A stretch of DNA of 14,464 nt from UBA5336 sp039198685. Its GTDB lineage: Bacteria > Pseudomonadota > Alphaproteobacteria > Caulobacterales > Hyphomonadaceae. The stretch covers positions 1-14,464 of the forward strand of contig JBCCTK010000084.1 in the NCBI GenBank assembly GCA_039198685.1, read 5' to 3'. The position numbers and the translations under genes are program-made. The notes beneath the pieces were generated by a model that worked only from the letters and a program-made list of their open reading frames with translations, was not told the origin of the DNA and ran no database searches. Numbering within the stretch: the first letter of the stretch is position 1; every line of letters begins with the position of its first letter. Of the stretch, positions 6,491 to 13,355 are shown piece by piece.

Positions 6491-6663
6491 GTCAAAATGT
6501 CTTCACGCACACCCCAGCCCAATCCGTCGCGATCCGTCACGGTAAATTGTCCTGCTTGCGCTCGCTGCGATCACCATTAAAGCTTGCGAAACGCCCACCA
6601 AACATGATCTGCGCGGGAATGACCGATTTGAAGGGTCCGCACGATGGAGAGAAAACGACAGCC

Positions 6664-7554
6664 ATGACACCACGATCCAAAGCGATACCCAAATCCTGGG
6701 AAACGTTCGATTTCTCCAGCTTGTTTTCAGCCTTCCTATATCCCGCCTCAGGCTTGGCCGTGCTGATAACCATGGTCACTCTGGGGCTCGCACTGGACAG
6801 CCTGTCGCTGCACTGGTGGTATATCCCAATCGGGCTATGCGTAATCGCCGCCAGCGTCTTTGTCTGTAATATGGGGATTGGACCGCTACACCGGATCATC
6901 CAACACCGTGCTGGTGAACTGCGCGCACCCGGCCAGGTCATCACGATGCTCAATCTGATGATCGCCATGCAGGGTGAAGTCAAAGCCTGGGTCAATTATC
7001 ACTCCCAGCACCACCGGTTTTCAGACAAGCCAGGAGACCCGCACAACCCCTTCGAGTCCAAACGCTGGGCCTGGGTTGGCTGGATCCTCTTCCGGGATGC
7101 CAAGGACATGGCGCGTCCCATGCCGATATGGCTGAAGACCCAGCCCATCATCATGTGGATGGACAGGAACTACATGACCTTGTCTTTCATACTCCATTTC
7201 ATCCTGCCCGCCCTCATTTACGCCATGGTCTGGGCCGCGGGGGGGTCCCTGGTCCTGACGGCGATCTTGCACGCCTGCTTCGTGATCGGCCGCGCATTGC
7301 AGTTCCATGCCACAACCTACGGCATCAATGTGCTCGGGCACCTCAAAACCCCGGTTTGGTCCGACCATCTCATTGGATTGCTCACGGGGGGAGAGGCGTT
7401 TCATGACCACCACCACGACCAACCCCAGAGCGCGCTTCACCGCCCCCGCAAGGGCCTGTGGAACCGGATTGTCGATTATAATGGAACAGCGCTCCTTGCC
7501 ATGGAGAAACTGGGCTGGGTGAAAAACCTGAAGATCGCACCCCAATTCGCCTGA
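6664..7554 (+). CDS. membrane fatty acid desaturase, acyl-CoA delta-9 type (296 aa)
   Basis: Di-iron membrane desaturase that introduces a cis double bond into an acyl chain, using O2 and electrons from a redox partner. The three histidine clusters of the family are present: HRIIQH (H76, H81), HSQHH (H113, H116, H117) and HDHHHD (H247-H251). H226 in INVLGH matches the additional histidine seen in stearoyl-CoA-type enzymes. Membrane segments are visible at about residues 27-47, 50-70, 170-190 and 193-210. ATG 6664 is chosen because the family begins close to here and GGAG lies at 6646-6649 (a rather long 14-nt spacing); a longer reading from 6463 adds residues without family character. No electron-donor gene is adjacent. 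The 228 bp upstream (6436-6663) hold the divergent promoters and no gene I can support. A strong terminator follows. Confidence 0.9.
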   Translation: MTPRSKAIPKSWETFDFSSLFSAFLYPASGLAVLITMVTLGLALDSLSLHWWYIPIGLCVIAASVFVCNMGIGPLHRIIQHRAGELRAPGQVITMLNLMIAMQGEVKAWVNYHSQHHRFSDKPGDPHNPFESKRWAWVGWILFRDAKDMARPMPIWLKTQPIIMWMDRNYMTLSFILHFILPALIYAMVWAAGGSLVLTAILHACFVIGRALQFHATTYGINVLGHLKTPVWSDHLIGLLTGGEAFHDHHHDQPQSALHRPRKGLWNRIVDYNGTALLAMEKLGWVKNLKIAPQFA

Positions 7555-7578
7555 GGCGGCTCCAACGGTGAAGACTAA

Positions 7579-7611
7579 AAAAGGGCGGGTTCCAATCGGA
7601 CCCGCCCTTTT
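7579..7611. terminator. bidirectional intrinsic terminator
   Basis: The stem AAAAGGGCGGGT (7579-7590) pairs perfectly with ACCCGCCCTTTT (7600-7611) around a 9-nt loop. A T-rich tract follows on the + strand and an A tract precedes the stem, so it can terminate both the desaturase (+) and the OmpA-like gene (-), which converge here. Confidence 0.92.
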
Positions 7612-7637
7612 CACTTTATCCTATTTCGGCGCGGGAT

Positions 7638-8483
7638 TTACAGCCCTTCGGACGCCATGGACATGCCATCATCGGTCATGTTGTGCAGGACAACATCGAC
7701 CCGACGGTTCTGGGCTCGGCCCTGGCGTGTGTCATTGGAGGCCACTGGGCTAGACTCCCCTTGCCCGGACGTTGTGATGCGTGCGCTGCTTACGCCTTCA
7801 TTCTGGAGGAAAGTCGAAGCCGTTTCAGCACGCTTTACGGATAAAGCCTGGTTCCATGACTCAGGTCCGGTTGCATCGGTGTGGCCGATCAGATCCACGC
7901 GGGTCGCACTATCCATTGAAAGGAACACAGCCAGGGCCGTGAGGCGCGCATCGGTGGCAGCGTTCAAAGTGGCGGTATCAAATCCAAAGCTCAAATTTGG
8001 ACACGTCATGACAATCGCACCGTCGCTTCTGTCGGCTTTCGTGCAGCGCATGGCACCCGAGAGCAGATCCAAGGTGGCGGTGCGATTGCCTTCAACGGAA
8101 GCAAACGCGGCGCGACATTCCGCAAGATCCGCACTGCATTGGCTGGCCGCCGCTTCAGCGGCATCCAGATCGACACGCATACTCTCGGCTGCGGCGAGGG
8201 CTTCGCCTGTTTCGCCCTGGGCAATCGCGATCTGGGCATAGGCATCGCCAAGCTCTACGGTTTTATCATACTCGTCGGCGTCACCTGATTCAAAGGCGGC
8301 TTCAGCGTCGCTGAGGAAGCCTGCCGCTGTTGTATAGGCTGAACTTGACGTGCCGAAGGCCGAAGCGGCCTCAACCCGCTCGCGGGCTGAATCCAGTCGG
8401 CCATCGGGCTCAAGCGTTGTAGCGCATGCGGTCACCAGCAAAAGGCCTCCCGCAAGTCCAATTGTTTTTACGTGTTGGAACAT
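7638..8483 (-). CDS. OmpA-family peptidoglycan-binding lipoprotein (281 aa)
   Basis: Outer-membrane lipoprotein. The N-terminus has a signal peptide with lipobox VTAC, so Cys20 would be lipidated. Residues about 25-135 are Ala-rich and helical (a DUF4398-like or coiled region). The C-terminal OmpA domain starts at about 160 (LSFGFDTATLNAATDARL) and has the peptidoglycan-binding signature LIGHTDATG (D203), then NQALSVKRAETASTFL and GRAQNRRVDV (R260, R261). Four Cys (C116, C123, C147, C161) may form disulfides. ATG 8483 is chosen over 8492 and 8519 because AAGGAG lies 9 nt upstream and the signal peptide then has normal length. The likely role is to anchor the outer membrane to the cell wall. 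The gene ends 26 bp from the shared terminator. Confidence 0.92.
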   Translation of the reverse strand: MFQHVKTIGLAGGLLLVTACATTLEPDGRLDSARERVEAASAFGTSSSAYTTAAGFLSDAEAAFESGDADEYDKTVELGDAYAQIAIAQGETGEALAAAESMRVDLDAAEAAASQCSADLAECRAAFASVEGNRTATLDLLSGAMRCTKADRSDGAIVMTCPNLSFGFDTATLNAATDARLTALAVFLSMDSATRVDLIGHTDATGPESWNQALSVKRAETASTFLQNEGVSSARITTSGQGESSPVASNDTRQGRAQNRRVDVVLHNMTDDGMSMASEGL

Positions 8484-8568
8484 TCCTACCATCTCCTTCT
8501 GAGCCTTCGAACTCTTCAACCCCAGCCTTCAAGCATGCGGATGCCAATCTCTCAAATTGAATTCGCCT

Positions 8569-8597
8569 CTGACGCGAATTGTCGGTAGCCGTATAAT
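8569..8597 (+). promoter_or_regulatory. sigma70-type promoter of the pseudouridine synthase gene
   Basis: CTGACG (8569-8574) and a perfect TATAAT (8592-8597) are exactly 17 bp apart. Transcription would start near 8604, about 37 nt before ATG 8641. This also argues against a start codon at 8557, which would lie upstream of the promoter. Confidence 0.7.
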
Positions 8598-8640
8598 AAG
8601 GAAACTGGTGGACCTGCCATTGAGTCTGTTAGGCAGGGCC

Positions 8641-9534
8641 ATGGCAAGACGACTGACTTATGATGGCCCAGAGCCGGTGCGCGTGAACAAATGGCTGGCC
8701 CAACAGGGCGTGTGTTCGCGGCGCGAAGCCGAAGGACTCATCGAAGCGGGACTTGTGTTGATCAACGGTGAAACGCTGGAGTCGCCGGGCCACAAGATTG
8801 CGCCGGGTGAGACGCTGACGGTTTCCGATCGCGGAAACACCGTGCTCTCCAGCAAACTCACCGTGGTTTTAAACAAACCTGAAGGCATCGTCTCGGGTAC
8901 ACCAGAGGGAGAACAGATCCCCGCCGTGAGACTGCTGACCCGCAATGCGCTGCATGGAAACAGCGATGTCATTCCCGGGCGGCGCCATACGCTGGCCCCG
9001 GTCGGGCGTCTCGACCAGGACAGTCACGGCCTTCTGATCCTGTCGGAAGATGGCGTGGTTGCGAAGGCTGTCATCGGCCCGAACTCCGAAATGGACAAGG
9101 AATATATCGTGCGGGTGCGCGGGGGTATAAGCGAGACGGCGCTGGACAGGCTTAGACACGGACTCTCACTGGACGGTCGACGCCTCAAGCGCGCAGTGGT
9201 GGAAAGACTCGGCGAACAGACATTGCGGTTCGTTTTGCAAGAAGGGCGCAATCGCCAGATCCGCCGCATGTGTGACATGGTGGATATTCGGGTCATCGAT
9301 TTGAAGCGGGAACGCATCGGACCGCTTGAATTGGGCAACCTGCCAGAAGGCAAGTGGCGATTGTTAAGCGCGGGCGAACGCACTTCTCTGGTCAAGGCAG
9401 GCCAACCTACAACGCCGAAGCAGGCCCCTCGACTGGCAGGCGGGTCCGGGCCACGCCGAGACGAACGAGGCAAAACACACAAAGCGCAACGGCAAACATC
9501 CCGCAAAGCCCCGCGCGGGCCTGCAAAGCGCTGA
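8641..9534 (+). CDS. rluF: RluF-type 23S rRNA pseudouridine synthase with basic tail (297 aa)
   Basis: Pseudouridine synthase of the RsuA/RluB/E/F branch. An S4 RNA-binding domain spans about residues 12-60 (VNKWLAQQGVCSRREAEGLI, then INGE). The catalytic Asp is D125 in VGRLDQDSHGLLILSEDG. EGRNRQIRRMCDMV and the closing LGNLPEGKWRLLS resemble E. coli RluF (which modifies 23S U2604) more than RluB or RsuA; this subfamily choice is from memory of the motifs. Residues about 253-297 form an extra Lys/Arg/Pro/Gln-rich tail that the E. coli protein lacks; such disordered basic tails are common in RNA-binding relatives. The last 128 bp overlap a possible small membrane gene on the other strand. Confidence 0.88.
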   Translation: MARRLTYDGPEPVRVNKWLAQQGVCSRREAEGLIEAGLVLINGETLESPGHKIAPGETLTVSDRGNTVLSSKLTVVLNKPEGIVSGTPEGEQIPAVRLLTRNALHGNSDVIPGRRHTLAPVGRLDQDSHGLLILSEDGVVAKAVIGPNSEMDKEYIVRVRGGISETALDRLRHGLSLDGRRLKRAVVERLGEQTLRFVLQEGRNRQIRRMCDMVDIRVIDLKRERIGPLELGNLPEGKWRLLSAGERTSLVKAGQPTTPKQAPRLAGGSGPRRDERGKTHKAQRQTSRKAPRGPAKR

Positions 9535-9618
9535 AAGCATTCGGATAGTCCGCATAGAGCCGTGGCATGCTCACCAGAACCAGACCAGCCCAATTGCAAG
9601 TGTCGCCCGCATCATCAT
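9407..9618 (-). pseudogene. probable small membrane protein gene with one-base frameshift
   Basis: On the - strand ATGATGATG begins at 9618 and overlaps the SDR stop (ATGA), suggesting coupling. It reads MMMRATLAIG and then hits TGA after 15 codons. A neighbouring frame continues as AGLVLVSMPRLYADYPNAF and a hydrophobic helix (AGLCGMFAVALCVFCLVRLG) to a TAG at 9407-9409. Adding one G to the GGG run at 9589-9591 joins the two into a 70-aa protein with an N-terminal hydrophobic helix, a short loop and a second helix. Without the repair, only a 53-aa product from ATG 9568 is possible. The 128-bp overlap with the pseudouridine synthase tail is unusual and lowers confidence. No family is recognised. 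Confidence 0.4.
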
Positions 9619-10460
9619 CCCCCGGTTTCCAGTATGGCGCGCAGTCCCTCGCGATAGGTTGGATACTTTGGCCGCCAGCCCAGGATCGATTTGGCACGGG
9701 CATTGGAGACGCGCTTGCATTCGGAATAAAAGCTCAACGCCATGGGAGATAGATCCGCTTGCTCGATGGGGATTGCGGGCGGAGGGGGCATGCCAAGCAA
9801 TTCCGCGGCAAATTCTGTTACATTCTGGGGAGGCGCCGGTGCATCATCGGTCAAGTGGAACACGCCATTTGCAAACCCTGTGCGCAGGACGCCCTCAAGC
9901 CCTGCCGCAATATCATCGACATGAATACGACTGAAGACCTGACCGCGTTTAATGATACGCTTTGCGCTGCCCGCGCGCACCCGGTCAAAGGGCGAGCGGC
10001 CCGGACCATAAATGCCCGGCAGACGCACAATCGCCAGGGGGCGATCTGCACGGGCCCATTGTTGCTCAGCCAAGACGCGGTTCTGCGCCCTGCGGCTTTG
10101 CGGATTGAGCGGCGACCATTCAAAGGCCCACCCCCCGCCCAGATCGCCATAAACTCCGGTGGTCGACAGATACGTAATTGACCGTGCGTTTCCAGCCAGC
10201 GCCCCCGCGCTGAGAAACGCTGGACATCCAGCCTCACCCGGTGGGATCGAGATCAGCCAGTCGGCCCTCGGGGGCGGCGATGGCGACGGCTCTACGCTGA
10301 AAACATCGGCATGAATGCCTTTGCGGCGCAGCGCTGTTGCTTTTTCGGCACTGCGCACCGTACCCCCAACGCGCCACCCTTGGGCGAGACAGCGCTCAGC
10401 CAATTGCATGGCGCTGTATCCAAGGCCAAAACAGTATAAACTGCGTTGCATATCTGTCAT
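9615..10460 (-). CDS. atypical SDR, NAD(P)-dependent epimerase/dehydratase-like (281 aa)
   Basis: The N-terminal Rossmann motif is FGLGYSAMQLAERCL (residues 11-25), with GTVRS at about 33-37 as the coenzyme-contacting strand end. YLSTTGVYGDLGGGWAFEWSP (about 97-117) and RLPGIYGPGRSPFDRV (146-161) are typical of the YeeZ-like extended or atypical SDRs. The catalytic YxxxK of classical SDRs is not seen after the VYG motif, as is common in this subgroup, so the reaction is unknown. Later landmarks are FSRIHVDDIAAGL and GVFHLTDD. The start at 10460 has GGA six nt upstream; ATG 10451 is an alternative. The gene diverges from the TPR gene (64-bp gap), and its stop overlaps a possible small downstream gene. 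Confidence 0.87.
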   Translation of the reverse strand: MTDMQRSLYCFGLGYSAMQLAERCLAQGWRVGGTVRSAEKATALRRKGIHADVFSVEPSPSPPPRADWLISIPPGEAGCPAFLSAGALAGNARSITYLSTTGVYGDLGGGWAFEWSPLNPQSRRAQNRVLAEQQWARADRPLAIVRLPGIYGPGRSPFDRVRAGSAKRIIKRGQVFSRIHVDDIAAGLEGVLRTGFANGVFHLTDDAPAPPQNVTEFAAELLGMPPPPAIPIEQADLSPMALSFYSECKRVSNARAKSILGWRPKYPTYREGLRAILETGG

Positions 10461-10524
10461 TTGCGGTCCAGGCGGGCCATCTCTAGGGCTAATCGCTAAA
10501 ACCTATGCCGAGGGGATTACAACT

Positions 10525-11190
10525 GTGTCCAGCCTGCCTGCCATAATCTGCGCATTTTCCTTGCTGCAAGGCGCGCCCATGACGGAGGCGGGGCAAGCCG
10601 TGCAGGCAGAAGAAGCAGTGCGCTTGACCCAGTGCCTCGACCTTGTCGAGACCGACCCTGAGGCCGCTTATGAGGATGGCCTGGCTTGGCTTTCCGATGG
10701 CGGCAGACCCAATGCGCGCCACTGCACCGCCGTTGCACTGATAGCCCTGGGACATCCCGAAGAGGGCGCCGCCCGGCTTGAAGACCTTGCGAATGCACCC
10801 GATGCGGGCGGGCTGGAGGCCAGAACGGCCTATCTCGGACTGGCTGGAAATGCCTGGCTGCTGGCCGGGGCCCCTGAAGCGTCCATTCTGGCATTGACGA
10901 ATGCCTTGAAACTGGCGCCGGGCAACACGGGATTGTTGAAAGATCGCGCCGCCGCACTGATTGCCGCAGAACGCTGGCAGGAAGCCGTCACGGACCTTGA
11001 CATTGCCATTGACGCGATGCCGCTTGACTATGAGGCGCTCACCCTGCGCGCACGCGCGTATCTGGAGTTGGACCGGTACGATCTTGCCTTCTCAGACATC
11101 GAGACCGCCCGCGGCACGGCGCCCGACGATATCGATGTCCTGCTCCTGCGGGGCGATATACGCGAAGCCCAACGCCTCGCGGGGCGCTAA
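10525..11190 (+). CDS. tetratricopeptide-repeat protein, probably exported (221 aa)
   Basis: Residues about 120-215 hold TPR-like helix pairs: ASILALTNALKLAPGNTG, then DRAAALIAAERWQEAVTDLD, then LRARAYLELDRYDLAFSDIE and LLLRGDIREAQRL. TPRs mediate protein-protein contacts. I chose GTG 10525 because GAGGGG lies at 10510-10515 (9-nt spacing) and the first residues form a short hydrophobic segment (LPAIICAFSLL) like a weak signal peptide. ATG 10579 is an alternative that would give a cytoplasmic protein. A paired Cys (C8-type in the leader, plus CLDLVE and HCTA further on) is present but not a clear motif. The stop interlocks with that of the opposing gene (CTAA), leaving no room for a terminator. 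The binding partner is unknown. Confidence 0.8.
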   Translation: MSSLPAIICAFSLLQGAPMTEAGQAVQAEEAVRLTQCLDLVETDPEAAYEDGLAWLSDGGRPNARHCTAVALIALGHPEEGAARLEDLANAPDAGGLEARTAYLGLAGNAWLLAGAPEASILALTNALKLAPGNTGLLKDRAAALIAAERWQEAVTDLDIAIDAMPLDYEALTLRARAYLELDRYDLAFSDIETARGTAPDDIDVLLLRGDIREAQRLAGR

Positions 11191-11936
11191 AGCCGCTGTA
11201 TCGCGCTGACGGGCGCGTCCAGAAGCAACAGGTCGCCGAAGCGTTTTACACTGCCCGAAATAGCAACCGGATCAGCGATAAACTCAAGCAGATCGGTGCC
11301 ATGGGCGGCGCCCGCATCGGTCATGATCAGCAAAGCGGCCTGGTCTGCCCGGTCCTTCACGTAGAAGGCAGGCGGAATTCCACCGCGTATGCAAAGACTT
11401 GCGCAGGATTTGTGCACTTTACCCTCTGATGGACGCATGGCGCCAAACCAGCACTTTGAATCGAGGATCTCGCCCTGGAGGGAGACATCCGTCACCGGTT
11501 CGGGAACCGGGAAGGCCAACGCACCAACCTCCCCGCCGGTATCTTCCACCATCCAATCCATACCATCCACCACCGCGATCATCGCGTGGCGGCCTCTCTG
11601 GATGAGAGAGCCCTTAACGACCACGGGTTTATCCGCCAACGCGCCGATCCGCGCGCTGACACCACATTTTCCCTGGCATCCGGGAAGCGCCGTGCGCGGT
11701 TCACCGTCCAAGTCCAAGGTGCGCAGCATGGCATAGGGCTGGGAGGTCGCGATACCACGCCACTCTCGGATGTCGCCCATGGCCCAGTCCCCCGGCCCGG
11801 CTGCTTCTTGCAGTGCGGCCACCATGCCGGCGGTCATTGCCGTTCCAGCCATGAGCGCAAGACCGGCGCGGAAAAAGAAGCGGCGATCCATCGCCGGCGT
11901 ATCGGCCCACCCGATGAAGAAGTCACCCTGGCTCAT
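11187..11936 (-). CDS. membrane-anchored protein with Cys/His signature, Rieske cluster (249 aa)
   Basis: No named family is recognised. The N-terminus GDFFIGWADTPAMDRR precedes one hydrophobic helix (about 21-43), so most of the protein should lie outside the cytoplasm. Two Cys groups are visible: C87-x3-C91 in LPGCQGKCG, and the block GEILDSKCWFGAM with a following EGKVHKSCASLC (C162, H175, C178, C182) and then IRGGIPPAF. This spacing could bind a metal or a haem, or form disulfides; no CxxCH is present. The start ATG overlaps the preceding FRD-Rieske stop (ATGA), so it is the last gene of the Rieske operon. From memory, similar Cys-block proteins occur beside Rieske and ferric-reductase-like genes elsewhere, without an assigned role. 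Confidence 0.82.
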   Translation of the reverse strand: MSQGDFFIGWADTPAMDRRFFFRAGLALMAGTAMTAGMVAALQEAAGPGDWAMGDIREWRGIATSQPYAMLRTLDLDGEPRTALPGCQGKCGVSARIGALADKPVVVKGSLIQRGRHAMIAVVDGMDWMVEDTGGEVGALAFPVPEPVTDVSLQGEILDSKCWFGAMRPSEGKVHKSCASLCIRGGIPPAFYVKDRADQAALLIMTDAGAAHGTDLLEFIADPVAISGSVKRFGDLLLLDAPVSAIQRL

Positions 11937-12979
11937 GCTGCAACTCCGATCGGACTTGGCGAGGCGGGCGTGCCCGGCGCCTTCGGCTCTGGATTCACAT
12001 AGACGACGCCATCGACCACGCGCGTATCGTAGGTTGCGATTTTCTCAGTGAAGGGCGGCGGAGACCGGCCGTCTTCCAGGCGATACTGGAAACCATGCCA
12101 AGGACAGGTGACGCAGCCGTCAACAATCTTGCCCTCGCCCAATGGTCCGCCCTGGTGTCGGCAGACATTCGATACGGCAGAGACCGTTGCACCATTGCGA
12201 AACACAGCAATAGCCTCGCCAGCGGCTGGCCGGATGATCTTGGCGCGCGCCTCTTCCATCTCATCGACCGCGGCCACTTTCAGCCAACCGTCCAGGGTCG
12301 TGCCCTGCGTCGATTTCAGGTTAGAGACCCCTGTATAAAGGTGCAAGCCGGCAACGGCGGTGCCGCTCAAGCAGAGCAAGACCACATAAAGCGGGTGTTT
12401 TTCAAACTGGATCGCACCAAGCGCCACGTGGGCAAACAACAACCCATAGGCCGCGTAGACCCCCATATGCAGGGCTTTCCAAAGTCCAGGCCCAAGGTTC
12501 GCATTCCAGAAATCATGGCTCGTCGCCGCCATCAGAAACATGATGATCAGGGCCACAAAGCCCAGACTTTCAAAAGGAAAACCAGACAGGCTTTCATAAT
12601 TGGGGTTGGAGGCGAACACCGACACAAGCGGGTTCAAATCCGAAAAGCCATGGTACCACATGATGACCAGCGCAGCATGGACCAGCGCTATGAGGAATGT
12701 GGTCACGCCGAGGTGACGACGGTTATACAGGAAGGGCTTGAACCGGGCCGTGATCCGCGCCAACGGCCCAATCATCAGGATGAACGTCAACAGCAGGAAG
12801 GCCAGCGTGCCCGTTGCGCGCATGATGATTTGTACCGGGTGGAGGCTCTCGCCACTGGGTTGTGCGGCGCCACTAACAACAATGAATACCAACAGGTAGA
12901 CGGCGATACCGGCAAGCATCCAGAGATCGAAGCGTTTCTTGAACGGCGTCCATTGGACAGCTTTGTAGTCGTGCGACAT
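11933..12979 (-). CDS. ferric-reductase-like haem membrane domain fused to Rieske [2Fe-2S] domain (348 aa)
   Basis: Residues 1-220 form a multi-helix membrane domain like MsrQ/FRD proteins, with helices at about 19-38, 52-72, 88-108, 138-152, 168-190 and 196-215. Histidines in helix contexts (H89 and H101 in RRHLGVTTFLIALVH, H171 and H184 in LHMGVYAAYGLLFAH) are good candidates for b-type haem ligands. Residues about 230-330 are a Rieske domain: C273-R-H275 in NVCRHQGGPLGEG and C292-PW-H295, ligands for a [2Fe-2S] cluster. The domain order suggests direct electron passage between cluster and haem. ATG 12979 overlaps the preceding TGA (TGATG) and GGAGG lies upstream; GTG 12982 is less likely. 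No FAD/NAD domain is present, so the electron donor must be another protein. Confidence 0.9.
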   Translation of the reverse strand: MSHDYKAVQWTPFKKRFDLWMLAGIAVYLLVFIVVSGAAQPSGESLHPVQIIMRATGTLAFLLLTFILMIGPLARITARFKPFLYNRRHLGVTTFLIALVHAALVIMWYHGFSDLNPLVSVFASNPNYESLSGFPFESLGFVALIIMFLMAATSHDFWNANLGPGLWKALHMGVYAAYGLLFAHVALGAIQFEKHPLYVVLLCLSGTAVAGLHLYTGVSNLKSTQGTTLDGWLKVAAVDEMEEARAKIIRPAAGEAIAVFRNGATVSAVSNVCRHQGGPLGEGKIVDGCVTCPWHGFQYRLEDGRSPPPFTEKIATYDTRVVDGVVYVNPEPKAPGTPASPSPIGVAA

Positions 12980-13128
12980 CACTCCGCCTCCACGGTCAAG
13001 ACATCAGGCAGAGCCTCGTTCACGGGTTCGCCTGGCCGGTGCAGGATCGCCAGCGCCAGCACCACGAACAGCGCTGGCCCCAAAACAGCCCACATGACCA
13101 GATGCATTCGCTTATGTGCGCGTTTCAT
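12979..13128 (-). CDS. tiny single-helix membrane protein (49 aa)
   Basis: The ATG at 13128 starts MKRAHKRMHLVMW, a basic amphipathic end, then one transmembrane helix (about 11-29) and a short acidic tail (VNEALPDVLTVEAE). A longer reading of this frame from 13371 lies inside neighbouring genes and is not supported. Its start overlaps the end of the 76-aa gene by 4 nt and its stop overlaps the FRD-Rieske start, so it is embedded in the operon. The basic N-terminus predicts N-in, C-out orientation. Single-helix subunits of this size are common in membrane redox complexes; that role here is inference. Confidence 0.72.
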   Translation of the reverse strand: MKRAHKRMHLVMWAVLGPALFVVLALAILHRPGEPVNEALPDVLTVEAE

Positions 13129-13355
13129 GTGACGGGCGGCTCCGTCTGGGTGAACAGTTTTGCCAACATGACGGGCCATAGTCCGATCACACCCGGCACG
13201 ATTATAAGGCGTACCCGCAGCGGCAAACCCTTGCCCTTGGCGCCAGGATCGATCCGCCCGGCACCGCCGACCATATAGGCCAGCCCCACAATCAGACCGG
13301 CGCCGAAATAAAGCCCAAGGATCAATACGAGGGTTTCTGCGGCCGCGACACTCAT
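13125..13355 (-). CDS. small two-helix membrane protein (76 aa)
   Basis: Start ATG 13355 overlaps the Rieske gene stop (ATGA). The first helix spans about 7-28 (TLVLILGLYFGAGLIVGLAY). A hydrophilic loop GGAGRIDPGAKGKG follows, then a second helix about 45-64 (RLIIVPGVIGLWPVMLAKL). The Arg/Lys-rich segments on both sides of helix two make the loop likely cytoplasmic. No family is recognised. Its place between two Rieske genes, with overlaps on both sides, suggests a membrane subunit or assembly factor of the same complex. Confidence 0.78.
   Translation of the reverse strand: MSVAAAETLVLILGLYFGAGLIVGLAYMVGGAGRIDPGAKGKGLPLRVRLIIVPGVIGLWPVMLAKLFTQTEPPVT

Noticed and set aside
12095..13132. 345-aa open frame on the + strand across the FRD-Rieske gene
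   Set aside because: The opposite strand has a complete Rieske motif and membrane helices; this frame is low in hydrophobic order and rich in Arg, His and Gln, typical of an antisense shadow.
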